Source: Actinoplanes sp. KI2
Lineage (GTDB): Bacteria; Actinomycetota; Actinomycetes; Mycobacteriales; Micromonosporaceae
DNA length: 51,490 nucleotides
Assembly: GCF_025630775.1 (NCBI RefSeq)
Contig: NZ_JAOSZE010000061.1
Location: 1-51,490 of the forward strand
Direction: 5' to 3'
The stretch's first letter is position 1. Every line of letters begins with the position of its first letter. Shown in pieces: positions 1-8,628 of the stretch. The notes beneath the pieces are model-generated. The model made no database searches. It worked only from the letters and a program-made list of their open reading frames with translations, and was not told where the DNA came from. Both the position numbers and the translations under genes were made by a program.

Positions 1-1
1 T

Positions 2-811
2 CTAGGTCAGCGGTACGCAGCCGGGGATGTCGACGCCGTGCTCGTGCATCCACCGGGTCGGCTCGATCGGGTGCTGGTAGTAGCCCTGGTGCACCTCGAA
101 GTGCAGGTGGGGGCCGGTGGCGTCGCCGGTCTCGCCCTCCTTGCCGATCTGCTGGCCGGCCGCGACGTGCTGCCCGACCTTCACGGTGATCAGCGACAGG
201 TGGCCGTAGTGGGTGAGGTACCCGTTGCCGTGGTCGATCAGCACCGCGTTGCCGTACCCCTCGGCCACGCCGGCCCGGACCACGACCCCGGCTCCGGCCG
301 CGACGATCGGCGAGCCGTTCGGGGCGGCCAGGTCGACACCCTCGTGCATCCGTCCCCAGCGCGGACCGAAGCAGGAGGTCACCGTGGCGGTGGGGTCGGG
401 GTTGACCCAGGCGGCGCGGGCGGCCGCGGCGGCCATGCCCGGGCGGGCCTTCGGCTGTACGCGGTCGGCGGCGGCCCGGAGCGGTAGCGCGGGTGGGCTC
501 CAGGGCGTCGCGGTGGGCTCGCGGCCGGTGTCGGTGCTCGGCGCGACGCTCGGGTTCGACTCGGCGGCCGGCAGCGCTTCCGACGCGTGATGGGTGGCGG
601 CCGCGGCGGCGCTTCCGCCCGCGACGCCGACGACGAGGGCCGCGCCGAGGGTGGCGGTCAGCGCGATCTGGCCGTGCTTGTCGGAGAGGGGGAGGACGGC
701 GGCGAGGTGGGTGCTCGGGAGGGCGGCGGCGAAGGAGGCGCGTGGGGCGCGGTGCCGGTGCAGATTTTCGCCGCGGTGCCGGCCGACGTGGCGTGGCGGG
801 GTGAGAGGCAC
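2..811 (-). CDS. M23 family metallopeptidase (LytM-type murein endopeptidase)
   Basis: A 269-residue exported peptidoglycan hydrolase. An N-terminal basic stretch is followed by a hydrophobic segment at about residues 48-72 (signal or anchor), a Pro/Ala-rich linker, and a C-terminal M23 domain. The zinc motifs are visible: HEGVD (HxxxD) and HLHFEV (HxH). Family members cut peptide cross-bridges in peptidoglycan. The GTG start is supported by GGAGGG eight bases upstream on the reverse strand. The next gene upstream on the same strand (933-1673) is a paralogue, so this is a tandem pair. The ribosome site lies inside a strong inverted-repeat region (819-876), which may control translation. Enzyme family is secure; exact substrate is not known. 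Confidence 0.9.
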   Translation of the reverse strand: MPLTPPRHVGRHRGENLHRHRAPRASFAAALPSTHLAAVLPLSDKHGQIALTATLGAALVVGVAGGSAAAAATHHASEALPAAESNPSVAPSTDTGREPTATPWSPPALPLRAAADRVQPKARPGMAAAAARAAWVNPDPTATVTSCFGPRWGRMHEGVDLAAPNGSPIVAAGAGVVVRAGVAEGYGNAVLIDHGNGYLTHYGHLSLITVKVGQHVAAGQQIGKEGETGDATGPHLHFEVHQGYYQHPIEPTRWMHEHGVDIPGCVPLT

Positions 812-818
812 GCGGCGA

Positions 819-876
819 ACCCTCCAGGCAGACGAAACCGACCGACTTCTGCCTGGTCGGTTTCACCCGGGAGGGT
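819..876 (-). promoter_or_regulatory. Candidate structured leader that can hide the ribosome site of the M23 gene
   Basis: Three perfect complementarities lie between the two M23 genes. Helix A is 834-843 with 855-864 (10 bp, GAAACCGACC). Helix B is 824-832 with 848-856 (9 bp, CCAGGCAGA). Helix C is 819-825 with 870-876 (7 bp) and pairs ACCCTCC with the ribosome site GGAGGGT. A and C nest and would close the site. B competes with A and with the top of C. Helix A could also simply be a terminator for the upstream M23 gene, but no U-tract follows it. I do not recognise a known riboswitch class here. Confidence 0.5.
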
Positions 877-932
877 GTTGAGAGGAACGAGACGCCGCCA
901 CCGAACGGCAACCGGGAACGACCCGGGGGAGA

Positions 933-1673
933 TCAGGACGCGGCGGCGGCCATGCCGGCGTACACCGACTCGACCTGGAGCTTGATGTCGACGCCGCGAT
1001 CGCGGAGGTACGGGATGGGGTCGCAGGGCTGGCCGTTGACGTGCACCTCGAGGTGCAGGTGCGTCCCGTACGACGCGCCGGTGTTGCCGACCTCGCCGAT
1101 CACCTGGCCGGCCTTGACCTGGTCGCCCACGTGCACCAGCACGCGCCGGGAGTGGGCGTAGATGACCTCGGTGCCGTCCTGGTTCTTCACGGTGATCGTG
1201 TAGCCGTAGCCGCCGTAGTAGCCCGCCTGGGTCACCTGCCCGGCGTGCACCGCCTTGTACGGCATGCCCTCGGGCGCGGCCAGGTCGACGCCAGCGTGCA
1301 GTTTGCCCCAGCGGATCCCGTACGGCGAGGTGAAGGTGTAGTCGTCGAGCGGGAGAAGCCAGATGTCGTTGGCCGCCTCGTCGGCGCTGACCTTGGTCTT
1401 GCTGACCGCGCTCCGGTCCTCGCCACGGGAGGCCGCGTTGTGGCTGTCGCGGGCGTTCAGGGCGTCCGCGGCGACGTGCGCGCTCTCCAGGCCCTGCAGC
1501 ACGTCGGGGTTGACGGCCTTCTGGTCGGGCAGGTTGGAGGCGGCGCCGATGGCGACCACTCCGGCGCCGATGAAGGCGGCGGTGGTGACAACCGCATAGC
1601 GGCTGCGGGGAGGGGTGGGTACGCGGCGTCGGCCGCGATACCGGTCGGGCTCAGACGACAAGCGCTGGCGCAC
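933..1673 (-). CDS. M23 family metallopeptidase, paralogue of the downstream gene
   Basis: A 246-residue peptidase from a GTG start with GGAGG six bases upstream. A longer frame to 1895 lacks a good ribosome site and is not conserved-looking. After a basic N-terminus (RRRVPTPPRSR) comes one membrane or signal segment at about residues 26-47, a linker, and an M23 domain with HAGVD (HxxxD) and HLHLEV (HxH). Like its neighbour it should act outside the membrane on peptidoglycan. The long upstream gap suggests its own promoter; co-transcription with the second M23 gene is possible across the 135-base spacer. Confidence 0.88.
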   Translation of the reverse strand: MRQRLSSEPDRYRGRRRVPTPPRSRYAVVTTAAFIGAGVVAIGAASNLPDQKAVNPDVLQGLESAHVAADALNARDSHNAASRGEDRSAVSKTKVSADEAANDIWLLPLDDYTFTSPYGIRWGKLHAGVDLAAPEGMPYKAVHAGQVTQAGYYGGYGYTITVKNQDGTEVIYAHSRRVLVHVGDQVKAGQVIGEVGNTGASYGTHLHLEVHVNGQPCDPIPYLRDRGVDIKLQVESVYAGMAAAAS

Positions 1674-2054
1674 GAACAACCCTCCGTCGGTGGCATTACG
1701 TCGGACCTGGCCGTTCTCCAGATAATTCCTGGTGAACGTCGGTGGTCCGTGCTGTCGGATCGGCGTTAACCGGTTGACAGCCGGGAGCCACGGTAACGAA
1801 ACGGCTGCCGTGTCACAAGTCGCAGCGCCAAATCGCTGACAGTTCCTCGTCCGTATTGCGCGGCTAATGCCCGAATTTGGGGACGTGCCATGCACGCTCT
1901 GTAATGGACGGGGAAACGTAACGTCAGATCACTCTGAATACATTTCTGGTCACCCAAGGTGATCGCCAGTTGCCGGAACCTCACTACCCAGGCCCGGGGT
2001 GGCAGGTTACCGTTCGTTCAGGACGATGGCGTTCGCCGGACACGGAGGGTCGTT
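1674..2054. other. Divergent intergenic region between the M23 gene and the B12-binding gene
   Basis: This 381-base gap must hold promoters for both divergent genes. It is less GC-rich than the flanks. I see a short inverted repeat (1778-1783 CAGCCG with 1802-1807 CGGCTG) but no confident -35/-10 pair and no conserved gene. Actinobacterial wall hydrolase genes often carry a c-di-AMP (ydaO) riboswitch; I looked for its conserved GGGGAACC-type core on the reverse strand and did not find it. Confidence 0.5.
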
Positions 2055-2459
2055 ATGCAGGCACGGATCAGGGTGGTCGTGGCCAAGCCCGGGTTGGACG
2101 GGCATGACCGGGGCGCCAAGGTGGTGGCCCGCGCCCTGCGTGACGCGGGTATGGAGGTCGTGTACACCGGTCTGCACCAGACCCCGGAGCAGATCGTCGA
2201 GACCGCCATTCAGGAGGACGCCGACGCGATCGGTTTGTCCGTCTTGTCGGGAGCGCACATGACGCTGTTCCGCCGCGTCGTCGAACTGCTGGCGGAACGC
2301 GATGCAAGCGACGTCGTGGTATTCGGCGGAGGCATCATTCCGGCCGACGACATTGTCGAATTGGAGGCCCTGGGGGTCGCCAAGATTTTCACTCCGGGGG
2401 CGACCACCGCATCCATCATCGAATGGGTACGCGCCAATGTGACGACGCCGGTCGCATAA
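2055..2459 (+). CDS. Stand-alone cobalamin (B12)-binding domain protein, mutase small-subunit type
   Basis: A 134-residue protein consisting only of a B12-binding Rossmann domain. The base-off/His-on motif DGHDRG (DxHxxG) lies near residue 15, followed by LSVLSGAH (SxL) and VFGGG. Length and sequence match the small subunit of acyl-CoA mutases such as isobutyryl-CoA mutase (IcmB) or a detached methylmalonyl-CoA mutase domain; no large subunit is in the window. ATG 2055 has GGAGGG five bases upstream; the longer frame from 1959 is not supported. It precedes sucCD but is separated from them by a strong terminator, so it is probably monocistronic. Confidence 0.85.
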   Translation: MQARIRVVVAKPGLDGHDRGAKVVARALRDAGMEVVYTGLHQTPEQIVETAIQEDADAIGLSVLSGAHMTLFRRVVELLAERDASDVVVFGGGIIPADDIVELEALGVAKIFTPGATTASIIEWVRANVTTPVA

Positions 2460-2467
2460 CGCAAGGG

Positions 2468-2504
2468 GAGAGGCCGGACGCACCCCTCACACGTCCGGCC
2501 TCTC
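2468..2504 (+). terminator. Rho-independent-type terminator after the B12-binding gene
   Basis: A perfect 13-bp stem (GAGAGGCCGGACG at 2468-2480 with its complement at 2492-2504) and an 11-base loop begin nine bases after the stop codon. There is only a weak T stretch, as is usual in actinomycetes. Confidence 0.8.
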
Positions 2505-2892
2505 TATGCGCGATGCCCCGCCGCCACCCCTCGACCGACAGGGCATCGGCCGTCTCGCATTCGGTTCGCCGTAGCGCACCGACATCACTCTCAACGACGC
2601 CTTACCTGCCCGGTTACGACCGTCGTCCGACCTTTTTCTCGCGGCCCGCGGGCCGCGCCGTACGGGAAGATCGATGTGTTTGTTGTGCTCCGTGGGGCCG
2701 GTGGTGTGCGGTCTTGCACACCTCGCACCCGCCGCTGCATGGCGCTCCCGCAGGTCGCTAGTCTGCGGATGAAGGCCCCGTAGGGCCGGGTCAATCTTCA
2801 CGCCGGCGACGCCAGCACGGCCGCCGCGCACACAGGTCGGGACGCAATGGTGCGGCTTGCCGGCGCTTGGCGTCGCGAGCGAAAGGAGACAC
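2505..2892 (+). promoter_or_regulatory. Upstream region and probable long leader of sucC
   Basis: About 390 bases with no gene. It holds a perfect 16-bp palindrome GCGGCCCGCGGGCCGC (2641-2656) and a 7-bp hairpin GGTGTGC/GCACACC (2703-2709 with 2716-2722). The start of sucC is preceded by AAAGGAG. I could not fix a promoter. The palindrome or hairpin could be regulator sites or leader RNA structure. Confidence 0.35.
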
Positions 2893-4071
2893 GTGGACCT
2901 GTTCGAGTATCAGGGGCGTGACCTGTTCGAACGGCACGGGCTGCCCGTGCTGGGCGGCGGTGTCGCCGAGACCCCGCAGGAGGCCCGCGCGATCGCGGAG
3001 CGGCTCGGCGGCAAGGTCGTCGTCAAGGCTCAGGTGAAGGTCGGCGGCCGTGGCAAGGCCGGCGGCGTGAAGCTGGCCGACGGGCCGGACGAGGCCGAGG
3101 CGCGCGCCGCCGACATCCTGGGCATGGACATCAAGGGCCACACGGTCGGAAAGGTGATGCTGGCCGAGACGGCCGACATCAAGGAGGAGTACTACTTCTC
3201 CTACCTGCTCGACCGCGCCAACCGCACCTTCCTCTGCATCGCCAGCGTCGCCGGCGGTATGGAGATCGAGCAGGTGGCCGAGGAGCAGCCCGATCGAGTA
3301 GCCAAGATCGCCATCGACGCCAGCAAGGGTGTCGACCAGGCGAAGGCCCGCGAGATCGTGACCGCCGCGCAGTTCCCGGCCGAGGTGGCCGACCAGGTCG
3401 TCGACATCGCCGTGAAGCTGTGGCAGGCCTTCGTGGCCGAGGACGCCACGCTGGTCGAGGTCAACCCCCTCGCGAAGGTCGGCGACAGCCGGGTGCTGGC
3501 GCTCGACGCCAAGGTCACGCTGGACGAGAACGCGTCGTTCCGGCACCCCGACCACGAGGCGCTGGTCGACCAGTCCGCGGTGGACCCGCTGGAGCAGGCG
3601 GCCAAGGCCAAGAACCTCAACTACGTCAAGCTCGACGGCGAGGTCGGCATCATCGGCAACGGCGCCGGCCTGGTCATGTCCACCCTCGACGTGGTGGCGT
3701 ACGCGGGCGAGCGGCACGGCGGCGTCAAGCCGGCCAACTTCCTCGACATCGGCGGCGGCGCGAGCGCCCAGGTGATGGCGAACGGCCTGGAGATCGTGCT
3801 CGGGGACCCGGCGGTCAAGTCGGTCTTCGTGAACGTCTTCGGCGGCATCACCGCCTGCGACGCGGTCGCCAACGGCATCGTCCAGGCCCTCGCCCTGCTC
3901 GCCGAGCGCGGCGAGACGGTCACCAAGCCGCTCGTGGTGCGCCTCGACGGCAACAACGCCGAGGCTGGCCGCGCCATCCTCGACGGCGCGAACAACCCGC
4001 TGGTCCAGCGGGTGGACACGATGGACGGAGCGGCCGAGCGCGCCGCCGAGCTCGCGGCTGCGGGGAAGTGA
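2893..4071 (+). CDS. sucC: Succinyl-CoA synthetase (ADP-forming) subunit beta
   Basis: A 392-residue subunit of the TCA-cycle enzyme that converts succinyl-CoA to succinate with ATP formation. It has the N-terminal ATP-grasp domain (starts VDLFEYQGRDLFERHGLPV, then VVVKAQVKVGGRGKAGGVK) and the C-terminal CoA-ligase domain with GIIGNGAGLVMSTLD and the GGGAS loop. Length equals the family norm. The GTG start at 2893 has AAAGGAG at the correct distance; an in-frame ATG at 2857 would add a non-conserved leader. sucD follows after four bases, so the two subunits are co-translated. Confidence 0.97.
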   Translation: MDLFEYQGRDLFERHGLPVLGGGVAETPQEARAIAERLGGKVVVKAQVKVGGRGKAGGVKLADGPDEAEARAADILGMDIKGHTVGKVMLAETADIKEEYYFSYLLDRANRTFLCIASVAGGMEIEQVAEEQPDRVAKIAIDASKGVDQAKAREIVTAAQFPAEVADQVVDIAVKLWQAFVAEDATLVEVNPLAKVGDSRVLALDAKVTLDENASFRHPDHEALVDQSAVDPLEQAAKAKNLNYVKLDGEVGIIGNGAGLVMSTLDVVAYAGERHGGVKPANFLDIGGGASAQVMANGLEIVLGDPAVKSVFVNVFGGITACDAVANGIVQALALLAERGETVTKPLVVRLDGNNAEAGRAILDGANNPLVQRVDTMDGAAERAAELAAAGK

Positions 4072-4075
4072 CGTA

Positions 4076-4957
4076 ATGGCGATCTGGCTCACCAAGGACT
4101 CGAAGGTCATCGTCCAGGGCATCACCGGCTCCGAGGGCTCCAAGCACACCAAGCGGATGCTCGCCGCGGGCACCAACGTGGTCGGCGGCGTGAACCCGCG
4201 CAAGGCGGGCACCACGGTCGACTTCGACGGCACCTCGCTGCCGGTCTTCGCGACCGTGGCCGAGGCGATGAAGGAGACCGGCGCCGACGTGTCGGTCATC
4301 TTCGTGCCGCCGGCGTTCACCAAGGCCGCCGTGGTCGAGGCGATCGAGGCCGAGATCCCGCTCGCCGTGGTGATCACCGAGGGCGTGCCGGTGCAGGACT
4401 CGGCCGCGTTCTGGGCGCTCAACGTCGAGCGGGGGCAGAAGACCCGGATCATCGGGCCGAACTGCCCGGGCATCGCGTCGCCCGGCGCGTCGAACGCCGG
4501 GATCATTCCGGCCGACATCACCCCGGCCGGCCGCATCGGCCTGGTCAGCAAGAGCGGCACGCTGACCTACCAGATGATGTACGAGCTGCGGGACATCGGC
4601 TTCTCGACCTGCGTCGGCATCGGTGGTGACCCGATCATCGGCACCACCCACATCGACGCGCTCAAGGCGTTCCAGGACGACCCGGACACCGACGCGATCG
4701 TGATGATCGGTGAGATCGGCGGCGACGCCGAGGAGCGGGCCGCCGAGTTCATCAAGGCGAACGTCACCAAGCCGGTGGTCGGCTACATCGCCGGCTTCAC
4801 CGCCCCGCCCGGCAAGACCATGGGCCACGCCGGCGCGATCATCTCGGGCTCGGCGGGCACCGCGGACGCCAAGAAGGCGGCCCTCGAGGCCGTCGGGGTC
4901 AAGGTCGGCAAGACGCCGAGCGAGACCGCGCGGCTCATGCGCGAGGTCATGAGCTGA
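4076..4957 (+). CDS. sucD: Succinyl-CoA synthetase subunit alpha
   Basis: A 293-residue alpha subunit with the CoA-binding fold at the N-terminus (VIVQGITGSEGSKHT) and the phosphohistidine region TMGHAGAI, with His251 as the expected phosphorylated residue. It forms the heteromer with SucC from the gene four bases upstream. Family length and all main motifs are intact. A strong hairpin 19 bases after the stop marks the end of the sucCD unit. Confidence 0.97.
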   Translation: MAIWLTKDSKVIVQGITGSEGSKHTKRMLAAGTNVVGGVNPRKAGTTVDFDGTSLPVFATVAEAMKETGADVSVIFVPPAFTKAAVVEAIEAEIPLAVVITEGVPVQDSAAFWALNVERGQKTRIIGPNCPGIASPGASNAGIIPADITPAGRIGLVSKSGTLTYQMMYELRDIGFSTCVGIGGDPIIGTTHIDALKAFQDDPDTDAIVMIGEIGGDAEERAAEFIKANVTKPVVGYIAGFTAPPGKTMGHAGAIISGSAGTADAKKAALEAVGVKVGKTPSETARLMREVMS

Positions 4958-4975
4958 TTGAGGTACGTGTGATTT

Positions 4976-5007
4976 CGGCGCGCCGCCCCTTGTTCGGCGG
5001 CGCGCCG
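4976..5007 (+). terminator. Terminator hairpin after sucD
   Basis: A perfect 12-bp GC-rich stem (4976-4987 with 4996-5007) and an 8-base loop lie just after sucD and before the next gene. Confidence 0.8.
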
Positions 5008-5055
5008 TCGCATCTGCGTCGCCGCTCGCCCGCCGGCGTGGAAAAGTAGGCGGCG

Positions 5056-6426
5056 ATGCCGACCCCTGCCGACCGTCCCGAGGACTCGGACGACCCGTTC
5101 GCGGTCGCCGAGGCGACGCTCGACGCCCGGCCGACGGTGCCGCTCGAGCGCCCGACCGGGCCGGTCGAGGTCGAGGAGCGGCCCACGGTTCTGGTGGACG
5201 AGCAGACCCTGGGCCGGCGCCCGACGGTCAAGGTGCCCGCCCAGCGCCGCCCGCCCCGGCCCGCCCGGCGCGCCCCGCTGCCGGTCGCGGTCGCCTTCGC
5301 CACGGCCTGGGCCGCGGCCCTCTGCTACCTGCCGGTGGCCGCCGTCATCGGACTGGCCCGCACCCTCGAGGGCGAGGGCGGGCTCGGCGGCGCCGCGCAC
5401 GCCGGGCTGGCCGGCTGGCTGCTCGGCCACGGTGTGCCGATCGGCACCTCGATCGGCCCGCTCGGGCTGCCGCCGTTGCTGCTCACCATGCTGATCGTGT
5501 GGCGGCTGAACCGGGCCGGCCTGCACGTCACCCGTGCGATCGGGGCCCGGCGCTCCGGCAAGGTCGGTGACACGCTGCTGGCGGCCTTCGGCATCGCCCT
5601 GACGTATGCGCTGCTCGGCTCGGTGGCCGCGCTGGCCGTCGACGGCAAGGGCACCGAGGTCGCCCCGGCCCGGGCCGCGATCAACTTCTTCGTCCTGGGC
5701 CTGCTCGGCGCGCTGGCCGGGGCGCTGCGCGGCACCGACGCGCTGAGTGCCCTGGCCCGGCACACTCCGGGCGCGCTGCGCGCCGGGGTGCGCACCGGCG
5801 CGATGGCGGCGCTGTTCCTGCTGGCGGCCGGCGCCGCGGTCACCGGCCTGTCGGTGGCGATCGGCGGCGGGCAGGCCGCGGACACCATCGCGGCGTACCG
5901 GACGGGGGTCGCCGGGCAGGCCGGGATCACCCTGCTCAGCCTCGCGTACGGGGCGAACGCGGCGGTGTGGGCCGCGGCGTACCTGCTCGGTCCGGGCTTC
6001 GCGCTGGGCACCGGCTCGGCGATCCGGCTGACCGAGGTGACCGCCGGGCCGCTGCCGACGCTGCCGCTGCTGGCCGGCCTGCCGGACGGCCCGATGGGCG
6101 CGGCCGGCACGGCGCTGCTCGCCGTGCCGGTGGTGGCCGGGGCGGCGGCCGGCTGGCTGCTCACGCTGCGGCTCAACCGCGCCGGCGACCAGGACGGTCC
6201 GCCGTGGTCGCAGGTGCTCGGCGGCGGGCTGCTCGCCGGGCCGGCCGCCGGGCTGGTGCTCGCGGCACTGTGCCGGGCGTCCAGCGGGCCGCTGGGCGAC
6301 GGGCGGCTGGCCACCATCGGCGCCGATCCGTGGCAGGTCGGGCTGATGGCGACGGTCGTGCTCGGCGTCTCGGCGGCGATCGGGGCGGCCGCCGCGCGTA
6401 CCTTCGGGCCCCGCCCCAAGGCGTAG
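5056..6426 (+). CDS. Polytopic membrane protein, DUF6350 / PerM-like
   Basis: A 456-residue integral membrane protein. The first ~75 residues are a charged, Pro-rich cytoplasmic tail with repeated 'RPTV' phrases, followed by roughly 8-10 hydrophobic segments (for example VAVAFATAWAAALCYLPVAA and LPLLLTMLIVW-like stretches). It fits the DUF6350 family, whose mycobacterial member is called PerM and is linked to cell division and persistence. The gene order sucD-perM-purN is a common actinobacterial arrangement. Function here is by family and context only. Confidence 0.75.
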   Translation: MPTPADRPEDSDDPFAVAEATLDARPTVPLERPTGPVEVEERPTVLVDEQTLGRRPTVKVPAQRRPPRPARRAPLPVAVAFATAWAAALCYLPVAAVIGLARTLEGEGGLGGAAHAGLAGWLLGHGVPIGTSIGPLGLPPLLLTMLIVWRLNRAGLHVTRAIGARRSGKVGDTLLAAFGIALTYALLGSVAALAVDGKGTEVAPARAAINFFVLGLLGALAGALRGTDALSALARHTPGALRAGVRTGAMAALFLLAAGAAVTGLSVAIGGGQAADTIAAYRTGVAGQAGITLLSLAYGANAAVWAAAYLLGPGFALGTGSAIRLTEVTAGPLPTLPLLAGLPDGPMGAAGTALLAVPVVAGAAAGWLLTLRLNRAGDQDGPPWSQVLGGGLLAGPAAGLVLAALCRASSGPLGDGRLATIGADPWQVGLMATVVLGVSAAIGAAAARTFGPRPKA

Positions 6427-6456
6427 TAGCGCCGCTCACAGCGATAGGGTGCTGGG

Positions 6457-7074
6457 GTGACCGACCCCGCGCCAGCCCGCCTGGTCGTCCTCGTCTCCGG
6501 ATCAGGCAGCAACCTTCAGGCCCTGCTCGACGCGACCGCCGACCCCGCCTACGGCGCGCGGGTCGTCGCCGTCGGCGCCGACCGGGACGGCATCGCCGGC
6601 CTCGACCGGGCCGCCGCCGCCGGGCTGCCCACGTTCGTCGATGCGGTAAAGGCGTACGAGACGCGCGCCGACTGGGACGCCGCCCTCACCGCCCACGTCG
6701 CCGAGCACAAGCCCGACCTGGTGATCTCGGCGGGTTTCCTCAAACTGGTCGGCCCCGCGTTCCTGGCCGCGTTCGGCGATCGCTACCTCAACACGCACAA
6801 CGCGCTGCTGCCGTCCTTCCCGGGCATTCACGGCCCGCGGGACGCGCTGGCGTACGGCGTGAAGGTCGCCGGGGCCACTCTCTTCTTCGTGGACGCCGGT
6901 GTCGACACCGGCCCGATCATCGCCCAGGTGGCCGTCCCCGTGCTCGACGACGACACGGAGGAGACGCTCACCGAGCGCATCAAGGTGGCCGAGCGCGCCC
7001 AACTGGTCGACCAAGTCGGCCGCCTGGTCCGCGAGGGCTGGACGATTGAGAACAGGAAGGTACGCATTCCATGA
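6457..7074 (+). CDS. purN: Phosphoribosylglycinamide formyltransferase
   Basis: A 205-residue enzyme of purine synthesis that transfers a formyl group from 10-formyl-THF to GAR. Visible landmarks are the N-terminal phosphate loop VLVSGSGSNLQALLD, the catalytic stretch THNALLPSFPGIHG (with the conserved Asn/His), and VDAGVDTGPII with the catalytic Asp. GTG start at 6457. The last bases overlap the purH start (ATGA), so GARFT and the PurH bifunctional enzyme are coupled. Confidence 0.96.
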   Translation: MTDPAPARLVVLVSGSGSNLQALLDATADPAYGARVVAVGADRDGIAGLDRAAAAGLPTFVDAVKAYETRADWDAALTAHVAEHKPDLVISAGFLKLVGPAFLAAFGDRYLNTHNALLPSFPGIHGPRDALAYGVKVAGATLFFVDAGVDTGPIIAQVAVPVLDDDTEETLTERIKVAERAQLVDQVGRLVREGWTIENRKVRIP

Positions 7075-8621
7075 CCGGCCGTCGCCAGATCAAACGGGCG
7101 CTGCTCAGCGTCTACGACAAGACCGGCCTCGTCGAGCTCGCCCGGGCGCTGCACGCGGCGGGCGTCCAGCTCGTCTCGACCGGCTCGACCGCGTCCACCA
7201 TCGAGGCCGACGGCCTGCCGGTGACCCGGGTCGAGGAGCTGACCGGCTTCCCCGAGTGCCTGGACGGCCGGGTCAAGACGCTGCACCCGCGGGTGCACGC
7301 CGGCCTGCTCGCCGACCTGCGGCTCGACACCCACCAGCGGCAGCTGGCCGAGCTCGAGGTCGAGCCGTTCGACCTGCTGGTGAGCAACCTGTACCCGTTC
7401 ACCGAGACGGTGGCCTCGGGCGCGAACGTCGACGAGTGCGTCGAGCAGATCGACATCGGCGGTCCGGCGATGGTGCGGGCGGCCGCGAAGAACCATCCCT
7501 CGGTGGCCGTGGTGACGGCCGTCCAGGCGTACCCCCTGATCCTGGAGGCCTTGCAGGACGGCGGCTTCACGCTCGCGCAGCGCAAGCACCTCGCGGCCCG
7601 GGCCTTCGCCGACATCGCCGAGTACGACGTGGCCGTCGCCAACTGGTGCGCGACCACGCTCGACCCGCAGGAGTGGCCGGAGTTCGCCGGTCTCGCATTG
7701 AAGCGGGAAGCCGCGCTGCGCTACGGGGAAAACCCGCACCAGCAGGCCGCGCTCTACGTGGACCAGGCCGCGCCGGCCGGGCTCGCCCAGGCCGAGCAGC
7801 TGCACGGCAAGGAGATGTCCTACAACAACTACGTCGACGCGGACGCCGCCTGGCGCAGCGCCAACGACTTCCCCGACCCGTGCGTGGCGATCATCAAGCA
7901 CGCCAACCCGTGCGGCATCGCGGTCGGCGCCGACGTGGCCGAGGCGCACCGCAAGGCGCACGACTGCGACCCGGTCTCGGCGTTCGGCGGCGTGATCGCG
8001 GTGAACCGCGAGGTGACCGTCGAGCTGGCCGCCCAGGTCGCCGAGATCTTCACCGAGGTGATCGTCGCGCCGTCGTTCGCGGCCGGCGCGCTCGAGCTGC
8101 TGCGCGAGAAGAAGAACCTGCGCGTGCTGCTCGCCCCGGCGTGGAACCCGCCGCCTGCCGAGATCAAGCAGGTCGGCGGTGGCGTGCTGGTGCAGATGTC
8201 CGACCGGATCGACGCCCCCGGCGACGACCCGGCCAACTGGGAGCTCGCCACCGGCGCGCCGGCCTCGCCCGAGGTCCTCGCCGACCTGGTCTTCGCCTGG
8301 CGGGCGATCCGCAGCGTGAAGAGCAACGCGATTCTGCTGGCGCACGAGGGTGCGGCCGTCGGTATCGGGATGGGCCAGGTCAACCGGGTCGACTCGGCGC
8401 GGCTGGCGGTCGAGCGGGCCGGGGCCGAGCGGGCCAAGGGCAGCGTGGCGGCCTCCGACGCGTACTTCCCGTTCCCGGACGGGCTCGAGGTGCTGATCGC
8501 CGCCGGGATCACCGCGGTGGTGCAGCCGGGCGGCTCGATCCGGGACAGCCTGGTGATCGAGGCGGCGGCGAAGGCGGGCCTGACCGTCTACCTGACCGGC
8601 ACCCGGCACTTCTACCACTGA
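7071..8621 (+). CDS. purH: Bifunctional AICAR formyltransferase / IMP cyclohydrolase
   Basis: A 516-residue enzyme for the last two steps to IMP. The N-terminal MGS-like IMP cyclohydrolase domain (ALLSVYDKTGLVELARAL, DGRVKTLHPRVHAGLL) is followed by the AICAR transformylase domain (LRYGENPHQQAALY, IKHANPCGIAVG, SNAILLAHEG). Both domains look complete. The start overlaps purN by four bases. A pentapeptide-repeat gene starts eight bases after the stop and may be on the same transcript. Confidence 0.97.
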   Translation: MTGRRQIKRALLSVYDKTGLVELARALHAAGVQLVSTGSTASTIEADGLPVTRVEELTGFPECLDGRVKTLHPRVHAGLLADLRLDTHQRQLAELEVEPFDLLVSNLYPFTETVASGANVDECVEQIDIGGPAMVRAAAKNHPSVAVVTAVQAYPLILEALQDGGFTLAQRKHLAARAFADIAEYDVAVANWCATTLDPQEWPEFAGLALKREAALRYGENPHQQAALYVDQAAPAGLAQAEQLHGKEMSYNNYVDADAAWRSANDFPDPCVAIIKHANPCGIAVGADVAEAHRKAHDCDPVSAFGGVIAVNREVTVELAAQVAEIFTEVIVAPSFAAGALELLREKKNLRVLLAPAWNPPPAEIKQVGGGVLVQMSDRIDAPGDDPANWELATGAPASPEVLADLVFAWRAIRSVKSNAILLAHEGAAVGIGMGQVNRVDSARLAVERAGAERAKGSVAASDAYFPFPDGLEVLIAAGITAVVQPGGSIRDSLVIEAAAKAGLTVYLTGTRHFYH

Positions 8622-8628
8622 TTCCCCG

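Noticed and set aside
819..876. H-type pseudoknot built from helices A and B together
   Set aside because: The connecting loops would be 0, 4 and 1 bases, too short to span 7-10 bp stems, so the helices must be alternatives.
1766..1984. Small reverse-strand gene of 72 codons upstream of the M23 gene
   Set aside because: No ribosome site and no recognisable sequence; it overlaps the likely promoter region.
1674..2054. c-di-AMP (ydaO) riboswitch before the M23 gene
   Set aside because: Such switches are common in this setting, but the conserved core was not found on the reverse strand.
2791..4560. Long antisense frame (589 codons) across sucC and sucD
   Set aside because: It is the mirror of two intact, well-conserved genes; its residues are Leu/Arg/His-rich and show no domain. 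High GC gives many such open frames.
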